This document shows positions 6,320 through 13,086 of a stretch of DNA of 19,477 bases, one piece after another. Source of the stretch: JAGDXZ01 sp049965975 (lineage in GTDB: Archaea > Micrarchaeota > Micrarchaeia > Micrarchaeales > CABMGC01); the NCBI GenBank assembly GCA_049965975.1, contig JBMFVN010000005.1:1-19477 (forward strand). The letters are read 5' to 3'. The notes below the pieces were generated by a model that was not told the DNA's origin, made no database searches, and saw only the letters and a program-made list of their open reading frames with translations. Position 1 is the stretch's first letter. The number at the start of each line of letters is the position of its first letter. The position numbers and the translations under genes are program-made.

Positions 6320-8239
6320 TTGCTTTTACTGGCGGTAGCTTTGGCATTGACAGGCGCTGCCAGATATAAAGCAAAAATAGCGAATCGAACAGGCGAATCA
6401 CGTCGCATACTTAACAGCCAGGTTTATATTGTTGAGTTTATTTTTCTTCTGTTTATTTTCCTAGTTCTTTGCAGTACGCAATACTTTTACGCCTTTTTTG
6501 GCAACAGCCCGGGCTTAGAGTGTACCTTCTTTGCAGCATATGCTGCAACTTTTATTTTATACTCATACCTATTTGCCATTGGCTTCAGAAAGGGCAAGAT
6601 GCTAAATGCCCTGTTTGCTTTTGGCATATTGCTTTTTGCAATTTCGGCGTATGCGTCAACAGCGGCAATTCAGTTTGCTGTAACTATGACAAACATGCTC
6701 ATGCTTTTGAGCCTGTCGCTGCTCTTCCTTGTGCCGACAATGTTCATCGTTTCGATAGGCACATATTTCTATACTGAAAGCAAAAAATTCGCTTTTGCAT
6801 TGTTCTGCATAGCCCTTGTGCTCTCTTCTTTGTATTTTCTCACAGGAATAGTCTACAAAGGTATTATGGCAGACGATGAGACCCTTATAAGCGAGTATGC
6901 CACGCAAGAGCTTCTCCATGGCGTAAATCCTTATGGAATTTCTTTTTCGAAACAGCTTTTCTACAGTTCTTCAAAAGGCACGCTAACGATATCAACAAGC
7001 AGCACGATATTGGGCAATTTGCAGTATCCGCCAATGTTCCTTCTGAGCTTTGCAGCTATTTACCTGATTGGCAGCGCGATTCATGCAACCAAATCCACAA
7101 TATACCTGCTAATGCTTGATATCTATCTTTTTGCAATGCTTTTAATCATATTTTCAGTAAGGGAGCGAAGATACAGATTGAAACCATCACTTCCATTCTT
7201 CACCATTTTGGCTTTGTCTGTAATGATCACATCAGCATTTCAGGACCTGCTCATAATCGCTCTACTTATTGCCGCATATGAAAAGCTCGACTCCAAATAC
7301 GCCTGGGTATTCATAGGGCTTGCGGCAGCTATGCAAGAGCTGGTTTGGATTCCCATTCTGCTGCTGCTTGCTTATCTTGCTTTAGAAAAGGGCCTGGGGC
7401 GCGCCTTGATGCAGGCAGGGCTTGCCCTGCTATTGTTTTTAGCCATAAGCTTTTGGTTCATAGTGACAAAACCTGCTGCTTTCGGCGCTGCCCTGTTTGC
7501 GCCTCTCTCAAATCCATTGCCATCTGGTGTTTCTGCTTTCGGATACGCCCTGCTAAGAGATTATGGCATAACGCTTAGTGCATATCCGTTGCTGTTTGCC
7601 TCGGCCATTCTCATTTGCCTGCTGCTGCTATATTTAAGCAGAAGCAAGCAGCTCATACCGCTTCTTAGCATGCTTCCCTTCCTTGTTCTGGACCATTCTT
7701 TGATAACATACTACATTATGCTAGGAACATGGTTTGCTTTTGCATTGTTCCTTGGAAAAGAGCAAAAGGCAAAAACAAGCGCAAGGAGCTTTTGGCGCTA
7801 TGCTGCGCTTTCTGGAATAGCGCTGATTCTAGTAAGCGATGCAGCGCTTGTTGGCATCTCGCATGAATCTCTGGTAAGAAACTTCAACATAACTCTGAGC
7901 AACACGACTATGAGCGCACTTCCTGAGAGCAACACAACAATGCTTTATGCTTCGCTACGCTACAATGGCTTGGCGAATGGAACAGAGCATATATACTTCA
8001 TGGTTGAGCCGCAAAAGGGACCAGCTTTTGAGGAAGGCCTGTTGAATGAAACATTGATAAACAGCAATGCAGGAGCCTGCGAAAATTATACTTGCAAGGT
8101 AAGCCCAAACAAGCTAGTGCTCAACGGCAGCGGCGAATACCTGCTTAGGGCAAGGCTTAATGCAAATGCAAGATGCGCGACAGCGATAATATATAATGAC
8201 AAATACTATAGGGTATTTGGACCCTTCTGCATCAAATAA
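6320..8239 (+). CDS. GT-C-like polytopic membrane glycosyltransferase with outer domain
   Basis: The first ~510 residues carry about a dozen hydrophobic helices. After the early helices comes an acidic cluster, ADDETLISEYA (from about residue 184), then LLHGVNPYG (~198-206) and LQYPPMF (~234-240). This acidic loop, NPY and YPP order resembles GT87 and related GT-C lipid-phosphosugar mannosyltransferases. The last ~115 residues form a hydrophilic domain with seven N-glycosylation sequons (NIT, NTT twice, NGT, NET, NYT, NGS) and four Cys, so it probably faces outside. The start TTG 6320 lies three bases after the upstream stop, suggesting coupling to the pilin-like gene. An actual sugar substrate or activity is not shown. 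It could instead be an archaellum/pilus-related membrane protein of unknown type. Confidence 0.6.
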   Translation: MLLLAVALALTGAARYKAKIANRTGESRRILNSQVYIVEFIFLLFIFLVLCSTQYFYAFFGNSPGLECTFFAAYAATFILYSYLFAIGFRKGKMLNALFAFGILLFAISAYASTAAIQFAVTMTNMLMLLSLSLLFLVPTMFIVSIGTYFYTESKKFAFALFCIALVLSSLYFLTGIVYKGIMADDETLISEYATQELLHGVNPYGISFSKQLFYSSSKGTLTISTSSTILGNLQYPPMFLLSFAAIYLIGSAIHATKSTIYLLMLDIYLFAMLLIIFSVRERRYRLKPSLPFFTILALSVMITSAFQDLLIIALLIAAYEKLDSKYAWVFIGLAAAMQELVWIPILLLLAYLALEKGLGRALMQAGLALLLFLAISFWFIVTKPAAFGAALFAPLSNPLPSGVSAFGYALLRDYGITLSAYPLLFASAILICLLLLYLSRSKQLIPLLSMLPFLVLDHSLITYYIMLGTWFAFALFLGKEQKAKTSARSFWRYAALSGIALILVSDAALVGISHESLVRNFNITLSNTTMSALPESNTTMLYASLRYNGLANGTEHIYFMVEPQKGPAFEEGLLNETLINSNAGACENYTCKVSPNKLVLNGSGEYLLRARLNANARCATAIIYNDKYYRVFGPFCIK

Positions 8240-8251
8240 CGAGATGCTTTC

Positions 8252-8980
8252 ATGGAATCTTCTGCATTGATAGATGCGCACTGCCATCTGAATCTTTTCG
8301 AAGACCCTAAAACAATAGTCAGAGAAGCTATGAATGCTGGAGTAAAGGCTCTGATATGCAGCGGCGACAGCGCGAAAGACTGCCTTGCTTGCCTAGATCT
8401 CGCAGATGCTGAAACAGTTTTTGCTACAATAGGCATAGGGCCTGGTTTTGCAAAAGAAGACTTCTCGTTCATAGACAAGCTTGAGCAACTCGCAAGGCAA
8501 AATGCCGACAAGGTTGTTGGAATAGGCGAGATAGGGCTTGATGCAAAGGTAGAAAGAACAAGCGGCGCGCAGGTGCAGGAAGCTGCATTTGCAAAGCAAA
8601 TAGAAATAGCAAACAGCCTCAGGCTGCCTATAGTGATACATTCGAGAAACAGGCTTGAAAGAGTAATGGCCATTCTCGAAGAGCACAAGCCGTACAAGGC
8701 AATGTTCCACTTTTTCGAGGGCACAGCTAATCAGGCAAAGGAGCTCGCTGAAAAAGGCTATTACATCTCAATACCTACAAGGCTCAATTCTGAAAGGAAA
8801 AAGATTATAAGCACAATCAGCATAAGTAGTATTGTCGTTGAGACGGACTCGCCGGTTGCCGGCAAATCTCCTATTGAGATTGTCGGGCTGGTGGATGAAA
8901 TAGCAAAGATAAGGAATGTTGATAAGGAAACCGTGGCCAGTGGGATAGCGCAAAATATTAGAAACCTCTTTAACATATAA
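8252..8980 (+). CDS. tatD: TatD-family metal-dependent hydrolase (putative DNase)
   Basis: This 242-residue amidohydrolase-fold TIM barrel has the TatD metal ligands in order: HCH at 10-12 (DAHCHL), the GEIGLD glutamate, HSR in the middle, the histidine of MFHFFEG, and ETDSP with the catalytic Asp. The TatD family comprises 3'-5' exonucleases/DNases. The usual GxHPH stretch is replaced by GIGPGFAKED, a modest departure seen in divergent archaeal members. It lies 12 bases after the GT-C-like gene and ends five bases before a tRNA gene, so all are probably on one precursor. Confidence 0.88.
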   Translation: MESSALIDAHCHLNLFEDPKTIVREAMNAGVKALICSGDSAKDCLACLDLADAETVFATIGIGPGFAKEDFSFIDKLEQLARQNADKVVGIGEIGLDAKVERTSGAQVQEAAFAKQIEIANSLRLPIVIHSRNRLERVMAILEEHKPYKAMFHFFEGTANQAKELAEKGYYISIPTRLNSERKKIISTISISSIVVETDSPVAGKSPIEIVGLVDEIAKIRNVDKETVASGIAQNIRNLFNI

Positions 8981-8985
8981 TACAA

Positions 8986-9080
8986 GGGCCCGTAGCTCAG
9001 CTTGGACAGAGCGACAGCCTTCTAAGCTGATGGTCGTGGGTTCAAAATAAGCAACGCTTATGGCAATCCCACCGGGCCCG
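8986..9080 (+). tRNA. tRNA-Arg (anticodon TCT) with T-loop intron
   Basis: A full cloverleaf folds once a 20-base insert is removed. The acceptor GGGCCCG (8986-8992) pairs with CGGGCCC (9073-9079), with discriminator G at 9080. The D-stem GCTC/GAGC is 8995-8998 with 9009-9012. The anticodon stem ACAGC/GCTGA has four pairs plus an A-A mismatch, around loop CTTCTAA with TCT at 9021-9023. The variable loop is five bases. The T-stem GTGGG (9036-9040) pairs with CCCAC (9068-9072), enclosing TTCAAAT after intron removal. The mature length is 75. CCA is not encoded. The gene lies between tatD (five bases) and UPF0147 (16 bases), so processing from a shared transcript is likely. Standard scans may miss or mis-score it. 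Confidence 0.88.
9047..9066 (+). other. 20-base noncanonical tRNA intron in the T-loop
   Basis: Removing 9047-9066 (or the equivalent 9046-9065 or 9045-9064, ambiguous because of flanking A) restores a normal TTCAAAT T-loop. The insert contains a perfect 6-bp hairpin, ATAAGC/GCTTAT with loop AAC. Flanking AAA (9044-9046) and AAT (9065-9067) could be the two 3-base bulges of a relaxed bulge-helix-bulge, although the helix between them (TTC with GGC) is weak. Confidence 0.75.
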
Positions 9081-9096
9081 GTCATTGGGTGAGTTT

Positions 9097-9366
9097 ATGA
9101 AAGACAATGCAAAATTTGACGAGCTTGTTACGCAAGCAAAACAGCAGATAGACCTGCTGCTCGGCGATAATAGCGTTCCAAGAAATGTGAAAATAGCACT
9201 TGACGAGGCAGAAAAGCTTTTGATGAAACAGGAAGACAGCTACACTGTAAGGGCATCTTCGGCGATATACAAGATAGATGAGGTAAGCAACGACGTCAAC
9301 CTGCCACCGTATGCAAGAACAGTAATATGGAATCTTCTAAGCCTTCTGGAATCTATAAAAGAGTGA
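9097..9366 (+). CDS. UPF0147 family protein
   Basis: The 89-residue product matches the small archaeal UPF0147 family (function unknown, all-helical). The central pattern, SVPRNVKIALDEAEKLL, then SYTVRASSAIYKIDEVSNDV and NLPPYARTVIWNLLSLLES, is characteristic. ATG 9097 is used because GGGTGAG lies directly upstream. An in-frame TTG at 9085 would place the ribosome binding site inside the gene and run up against the tRNA. It is probably cotranscribed with tatD and the tRNA. Confidence 0.88.
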   Translation: MKDNAKFDELVTQAKQQIDLLLGDNSVPRNVKIALDEAEKLLMKQEDSYTVRASSAIYKIDEVSNDVNLPPYARTVIWNLLSLLESIKE

Positions 9367-9414
9367 AAAGAGCAAAAAACGCAATCGCAGAGCTCTATGA
9401 GGCTCTCGCAAGGA

Positions 9415-9423
9415 TTAAATATT
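9415..9423 (+). promoter_or_regulatory. TATA box of the Ig-like protein gene
   Basis: TTAAATATT lies about 30 bases before ATG 9452, predicting a very short or absent leader. It argues against the in-frame GTG at 9428 as start. Confidence 0.5.
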
Positions 9424-9451
9424 TTTAGTGTTAGTTTTAATCGGCGATAGA

Positions 9452-9868
9452 ATGGTTAAGCTTTTCGGCCTATTCGGCAAGAAGAACGCAGCAGAGGAGC
9501 TCACAAAGGAGATTCCGCTAAGAGTGGCAACAGAATTTGTTCCATACAGGCTCTATGCAAACCAGAAAAACAGCGTGCGCATGTTCATAACAGTAAAGAA
9601 CTTGACAGCTGAGCCGGTGCTCAACTCGGTTGTTGTGGAAGTGCCAAAAGGAATGAGCCTTGATGAAACTGGCATTTCGAAGGAGAAGGAGGTGCGCATA
9701 GGCATGCTGGCGCCTAACGAGGAAAAGCAGGTCAGCGTTGACGTTTATGGCGACGCAGGCACAGACAAGGGCGAGTACACGCTTTCGCTAACTGCCTTTA
9801 TACACTATAGAGATTATGGCCATGTGCTGAACGCCGTAAAGAAGAAAACTGTTCTCGAAGTGGTGTAG
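9452..9868 (+). CDS. Conserved archaeal protein with Ig-like beta-sandwich pattern
   Basis: The product is 138 residues from ATG 9452. After a short hydrophobic/basic start (MVKLFGLFGKK) and an acidic linker, residues ~25-138 alternate beta strands in the manner of CARDB/COG1361-type Ig-like domains. Examples are NSVRMFITVKNLTAEPVLN, VVVEVPKGMSLDE, the IGMLAPNEEKQVSVDVYG 'extension' strand and EYTLSLTAFIHYRDYG. The 'motif-LAPNE-x-V' pattern is typical of such sandwich repeats. No signal peptide or membrane segment is convincing, so a cytoplasmic or membrane-associated role is possible. The specific function is unknown. Confidence 0.7.
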   Translation: MVKLFGLFGKKNAAEELTKEIPLRVATEFVPYRLYANQKNSVRMFITVKNLTAEPVLNSVVVEVPKGMSLDETGISKEKEVRIGMLAPNEEKQVSVDVYGDAGTDKGEYTLSLTAFIHYRDYGHVLNAVKKKTVLEVV

Positions 9869-9920
9869 CAACGTTATTAAATCTTTTGCGCTCTAAGATA
9901 TTGAGGAGACCGGTGGTAAA

Positions 9921-10175
9921 ATGGTAAAATATGTGATTGCTGAACAGCTTGTTGGCAAAGAGGTAATGACTTCTGACGGCATGGACCTTGGCAAGTTTCT
10001 TGATGCGGAGCTGAATGAGGTCACTGGCAAGCTTACTACTCTTGTCATTGAACCCAATCCGGACAGCGACTTTGTGAAAAAGCTTGACGTCAAGGAAGGC
10101 AAGCTTCGTGTTCCATATGCGAGCGTAATGGCTGTCAATGATTATATAGTAGTTGACAGGAAAGGGCTAAGCTGA
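9921..10175 (+). CDS. PRC-barrel domain protein
   Basis: This 84-residue single-domain PRC-barrel protein is the kind common in archaea. The pattern is AEQLVGKEVMTSDGMDLGKF followed by DAELNEVTGKLTTLVIEP, then RVPYASVMAVNDYIVVD, which is the usual beta-barrel arrangement of the family (related to RimM and photosynthetic reaction centre H subunit domains). The ATG is preceded by GGTGG; a weak TATA-like TTATTAAATC lies near 9871-9881. Archaeal stand-alone PRC-barrel proteins have been linked to cell division in some lineages, but nothing here ties this copy to that role. It converges on the next gene with a nine-base gap. Confidence 0.88.
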   Translation: MVKYVIAEQLVGKEVMTSDGMDLGKFLDAELNEVTGKLTTLVIEPNPDSDFVKKLDVKEGKLRVPYASVMAVNDYIVVDRKGLS

Positions 10176-10184
10176 ACTGACAGA

Positions 10185-10544
10185 TCAGCTTTGTTTTATT
10201 TTTGGTGAGTTGTCTATTTGTACTATGTTAATGCCTTGAAGTTGATTTTTGTAATTTTCTATTACTTTGTCTATCTCTGCTTTCTCGGCTTCGCTTAGCT
10301 TCTTTGCATATATGATTTCTATTTGACCGCTTACTTCCTTGCTACTGCTTCTAAGAGCTGATTTGAACGAGTCTGGCATGGCGTTTTGAATTTCCATGCT
10401 GAAGCACACGTGAAATATATCGCCGTTCCTGGAGAACCGATAGCCGTCTTTATAAGAGGATCCGGGTTCCTGTGTAAAATCCAGCTGTTTCAAAGTCTTT
10501 GAAAGTTCGGAAATAAAGTTGCTTATTTTGTCTGTGCTTGCCAT
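10185..10544 (-). CDS. Unrecognised 119-residue protein
   Basis: I do not recognise a family. The protein is soluble and mixed alpha/beta. It has an N-terminal amphipathic helix (ISNFISELSKTLKQL), strands around GYRFSRNGDIFHVCFSMEI and GQIEIIYAKKL, a charged helix (SEAEKAEIDKVIENYKNQL) and a final strand, INIVQID. Support for its being real comes from a TATA box at 10573-10583 about 29 bases upstream of ATG 10544, coding-like composition and no overlap with other genes. It is convergent with the PRC-barrel gene, whose T-rich terminator (about 10191-10203) lies inside this gene's last codons. Confidence 0.65.
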   Translation of the reverse strand: MASTDKISNFISELSKTLKQLDFTQEPGSSYKDGYRFSRNGDIFHVCFSMEIQNAMPDSFKSALRSSSKEVSGQIEIIYAKKLSEAEKAEIDKVIENYKNQLQGINIVQIDNSPKIKQS

Positions 10545-10572
10545 AAAATCACAATACCTTATTTTCTCTGGT

Positions 10573-10583
10573 GGTTTATATAC
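10573..10583 (-). promoter_or_regulatory. TATA box of the 10185-10544 gene
   Basis: On the minus strand the segment reads GTATATAAACC, a strong box A. It predicts a start about 8-10 bases before ATG 10544. The plus-strand reading, TTTATATAC, could also function. Confidence 0.55.
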
Positions 10584-10612
10584 ATTCGCTGTAAAAAAGA
10601 AGCAGTTGAAAG

Positions 10613-10621
10613 GTTTATAAG
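10613..10621 (+). promoter_or_regulatory. TATA box of rnhB
   Basis: GTTTATAAG lies about 34 bases before ATG 10652, with a GGTG ribosome binding site at 10643-10646. The predicted leader is very short. Confidence 0.55.
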
Positions 10622-10651
10622 AAGAAAAGCAGAAACCTTATTGGTGCTTGC

Positions 10652-11344
10652 ATGATAATTGCGGGCGGCGACGAAGCAGGAAGAGGAGCGGTGCTTGGCC
10701 CGCTGGTTGTGAGCCTTGTAGCTATAGGTAAAGACAGGGAGAAAAGGCTCGCAGAAATAGGCGTAAGGGATTCTAAGCAGCTTACGCGCAGGCAGAGGGA
10801 ATTCCTTTTTGACGAGATCTATAAAATAGCTGAAGAAGTCGTATTCTACGCGATAACAAACGAAGAGATAAACGCGGCAATGCTAAGCGGCATATCAATA
10901 AACGAGCTCGAGGCGCTCCATTTTGCAAAGCTTGTCGACTCTCTTAATTCTGATGTCAAGAAGCTTTACATAGACTCGCCAGACGTGCTGCCTTGGAGAT
11001 TTGGCGTGCGCATAGGTATGTTTGCCAAAAAGCATATTGCTTCTGCAAACGTTAAGACAGATAAGCCCGCAATAAGGGTCATAGCAGAGCACAAGGCAGA
11101 TGCGAGATATCCAGTAGTATCAGCATCGAGCATAATAGCGAAAGTAACAAGAGACCGTGAGATAGACAAGATAAAGCAGGAGCTCGGCATAGATTTCGGG
11201 TCTGGTTATCCTTCTGACAGCCTTACGATAAACGCGCTAAGAAGCAACCTTGACAACAAGGAGCTTCAGGCATATGTCAGGCAGAAGTGGCGAACGGTAA
11301 AGAACATAAGGCAGAGGCACATAGAGGAATTTTTCAGCGACTGA
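10652..11344 (+). CDS. rnhB: Ribonuclease HII
   Basis: This 230-residue enzyme is archaeal RNase HII, which cuts the RNA strand of RNA-DNA hybrids and single ribonucleotides in DNA using two metal ions. The active-site carboxylates are D7 and E8 in GGDEAGRG, D108 in LYIDSPD, and D150 in EHKAD. Other signatures are the GPLVVS strand, RDSKQLT near 39-45, and YPVVSASSIIAKVTRD near 153-168. A C-terminal helical part (SNLDNKELQAYVRQKWRT) completes a normal archaeal length. It is transcribed alone from its own promoter. Confidence 0.96.
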   Translation: MIIAGGDEAGRGAVLGPLVVSLVAIGKDREKRLAEIGVRDSKQLTRRQREFLFDEIYKIAEEVVFYAITNEEINAAMLSGISINELEALHFAKLVDSLNSDVKKLYIDSPDVLPWRFGVRIGMFAKKHIASANVKTDKPAIRVIAEHKADARYPVVSASSIIAKVTRDREIDKIKQELGIDFGSGYPSDSLTINALRSNLDNKELQAYVRQKWRTVKNIRQRHIEEFFSD

Positions 11345-11390
11345 GCATGCTTTGTTTAACCCTTCACGCAAAGCAGCAGCTAGTAAAGTA

Positions 11391-11413
11391 GAAAACAAAA
11401 GCAAAAGAAAAAA
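11391..11413 (-). terminator. T-rich terminator after the ferredoxin gene
   Basis: On the minus strand, shortly after the ferredoxin stop, the sequence is a T-rich tract (TTTTTTCTTTTGCTTTTG). Oligo-T runs without an obligatory hairpin are the usual archaeal terminators. Confidence 0.5.
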
Positions 11414-11421
11414 TGCTAAAA

Positions 11422-11793
11422 TCACTTGTAGATTGACCTGTACGTGTTGCCACTGTCATCGGTTATGACTATGCATTCTCCTTCGCATTCAACGAGGCAC
11501 GCTTGGCAGAGTATGCATGCTTCGCCGTTTACTGCAACAGACAAGCCGCCGCTTGTTCCGTCATTGTCGTCAGCGAAGTGCCTGTGGCCATCTTGCACGT
11601 TTGCCCACTTGTTGTAAACGTCTTGATCCACTTTGCCGGTCCACTGGTGCTCTGCAGGAGCCTTGTCTGTATTGACCTCAGGATTTGGAGCGCCGTTTGC
11701 AGTTCTCGGCTTCATCTCGAATACTGCAACAGGGCAGACATCCTTGCAGTGCTGGCAGCCTGTGCAGCGTTCTTTTTCCACATATACTTGCAT
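11422..11793 (-). CDS. Two-cluster [4Fe-4S] ferredoxin with long inter-cluster insert
   Basis: This 123-residue dicluster ferredoxin is a soluble electron carrier. Cluster motif 1 is CTGCQHCKDVCP (C10, C13, C16, C20). Motif 2 is CILCQACLVEC (C93, C96, C99, C103), plus an extra C107. About 70 residues separate the motifs, compared with ~25 in small clostridial ferredoxins. The insert holds His49, His70 and His72 and a WTGKVDQDVYNKW stretch that recalls the long inter-cluster region of Thermoplasma/Sulfolobus ferredoxins. It has its own TATA box, about 33 bases upstream, after the P1 gene. The proline usually following the last cysteine is replaced by Glu. The redox partner is not evident from the neighbours. 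Confidence 0.88.
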   Translation of the reverse strand: MQVYVEKERCTGCQHCKDVCPVAVFEMKPRTANGAPNPEVNTDKAPAEHQWTGKVDQDVYNKWANVQDGHRHFADDNDGTSGGLSVAVNGEACILCQACLVECEGECIVITDDSGNTYRSIYK

Positions 11794-11825
11794 TTTACCA
11801 CATCTTGCATTCTTGACTCAAGCAA

Positions 11826-11835
11826 AATATTTAAT
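11826..11835 (-). promoter_or_regulatory. TATA box of the ferredoxin gene
   Basis: On the minus strand the segment reads ATTAAATATT. It lies in the 72-base gap after the P1 stop and predicts a start near 11806. It allows the ferredoxin to be expressed separately from the ribosomal operon. Confidence 0.5.
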
Positions 11836-11865
11836 ACGTTTTGCCTGCTTAGACAACGAGCAGAG

Positions 11866-12168
11866 TCAGCCGAACAAGCTTGCTAGTCCGCCTGCTGCTT
11901 CCTCTTCGCTCTTCTTTTCCTCTGGCTTCTTCTCTTCCTTCTTTTCAGCTGCTGGCGCTGCTGCTTGTGCCGGAGCTGCTTGTGCCTGCGCTGCCTGGGC
12001 CTTGCTTATCACATCTTTTATGTTGACTCCTTTCAGCGACTTCACTACTGATTTTATCATTGCCTCGTCAGGCTCTTGGCCTGCCGCCTTCACTACATTC
12101 TTCATGTTTTCCTCGTTTATCTCCTTGCCTAGCGAATCAAGCAAGAGTGCCGCGTATATGTATTCCAT
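11866..12168 (-). CDS. rpl12: Ribosomal protein P1 (archaeal L12)
   Basis: The 100-residue product is the archaeal acidic stalk protein P1/aL12. It has the helical dimerisation domain at 1-58 (MEYIYAALLLDSLGKEINEE through GVNIKDVI), an Ala/Gln/Pro-rich hinge, a Lys/Glu-rich charged run and the factor-binding end motif GGLASLFG. Dimers bind the L10 spine and recruit elongation factors. ATG 12168 is chosen because GGTGA lies five bases upstream; the in-frame GTG at 12177 is itself part of that site. It follows the L10 stop by 21 bases and is the third gene of the L1-L10-P1 operon. Confidence 0.95.
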   Translation of the reverse strand: MEYIYAALLLDSLGKEINEENMKNVVKAAGQEPDEAMIKSVVKSLKGVNIKDVISKAQAAQAQAAPAQAAAPAAEKKEEKKPEEKKSEEEAAGGLASLFG

Positions 12169-12189
12169 GTTTTTCACCTAAACATCACA

Positions 12190-13086
12190 TCATGAGCTTT
12201 GATTTTGATCTTGGCTTTGGCCTTGACCTTGGCCTTGGTCTCTGGCGCCGGCCTGCTCTGTATTATTTTGAGCAAGCAAGTTAATATTGTTTGCCTCTGC
12301 AGCTGCCTGGGCTACAAGCTTCTCTATGATCTCTGGCTCGGGCACCTTTGCCGCAATTCCAAGAGCCATTGCTTCTGCATAGGCCTTGCTTATGAAGTAG
12401 CTTGCGTTGTACTGGGTTATGTAGCCTATGCCTATGCTCAAGCTGTTTGCCTCTGCAAATATCCTTTCTATTTCCTTTGTAACGAACTCCTGGTTTATGC
12501 TGAGGGCCTGCTTGCTGAAAAGCAAATTCTCAGAGTATGCAACGCTGAGCGAAGTTGACACTGAAAAAGGCTTTATGTTGAGCAGCTTAAGCGCGTTTGC
12601 AACGCTAGGGCTTATGCGCTTGCCTGCTTCGACAAGCTTCTTGTCCTTTCCTATGACAACCTTGTTCTTCTGTATCTGAACGTCTATGCCTGCGGCCTTA
12701 AGCTCTGTAACTGCTTGGCCAGGCGCAATATCAGTTTCGCCTGCCTTTACTTCTATGTCGTTTGGAGCTATCTGGCCGGGCTTTGCAGAAAGCATAAGCA
12801 CATTGGCGCTCACCTTGCTGTAAAGGTCTATCGGGTCATAGTTTGAAAGAATAATTGCGGCATTGCCGTTCAAGTAATCTGCTAGCTTGCCTAGCTTTTC
12901 GCCCAATGCTAGCTTTACAAGCGTCTTCTTTGCCACCACTATTTTTGCCTCTCCTCTCAGCTGGTTCCTGACTTTTTGCAGGAGCCTGTCAGGCACGTTT
13001 GCAAGAGGCATTACTGCCACTGTCTTGCTCTGCTCTAGATCCTTGCTAAGCCTTTTGACAAAAGCCTCTTTCTCTTTTCTCTGCAT
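12190..13086 (-). CDS. rpl10: Ribosomal protein L10 (archaeal P0)
   Basis: The 298-residue product is archaeal L10, the base of the ribosomal stalk. The N-terminal rRNA-binding domain (KEKEAFVKRLSKDLEQSKTV, LRGEAKIVVAKKTLVKLAL) is followed by the insertion domain with VKAGETDIAPGQAVTELKAAG, and then the C-terminal helical spine that binds P1 dimers (EFVTKEIERIFAEANSLSIG, YFISKAYAEAMALGIA). Archaeal L10 normally ends with an acidic tract and a GLxxLFG motif shared with P1. Here both are absent, and the chain ends in alternating X-Gln residues and QSS. The stop codon of L1 is directly followed by this ATG, so translation is probably coupled. Confidence 0.95.
   Translation of the reverse strand: MQRKEKEAFVKRLSKDLEQSKTVAVMPLANVPDRLLQKVRNQLRGEAKIVVAKKTLVKLALGEKLGKLADYLNGNAAIILSNYDPIDLYSKVSANVLMLSAKPGQIAPNDIEVKAGETDIAPGQAVTELKAAGIDVQIQKNKVVIGKDKKLVEAGKRISPSVANALKLLNIKPFSVSTSLSVAYSENLLFSKQALSINQEFVTKEIERIFAEANSLSIGIGYITQYNASYFISKAYAEAMALGIAAKVPEPEIIEKLVAQAAAEANNINLLAQNNTEQAGARDQGQGQGQSQDQNQSS
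12199..12240 (-). repeat. Hexanucleotide-period tract at the 3' end of rpl10
   Basis: Seven successive 6-base units, each a variable codon followed by CAA on the minus strand, encode D-Q-G-Q-G-Q-S-Q-D-Q-N-Q. The period could expand or contract by slippage without shifting the frame. Confidence 0.75.

Noticed and set aside
8206..8724. 172-codon minus-strand frame opposite tatD
   Set aside because: The plus strand encodes TatD with all metal-binding motifs; the antisense frame has no recognisable domain.
11633..12181. 182-codon plus-strand frame opposite ferredoxin and P1
   Set aside because: Antisense to two confidently identified genes with their own ribosome binding sites; composition is Ala/Ser/Phe-rich as expected for an antisense of coding DNA.
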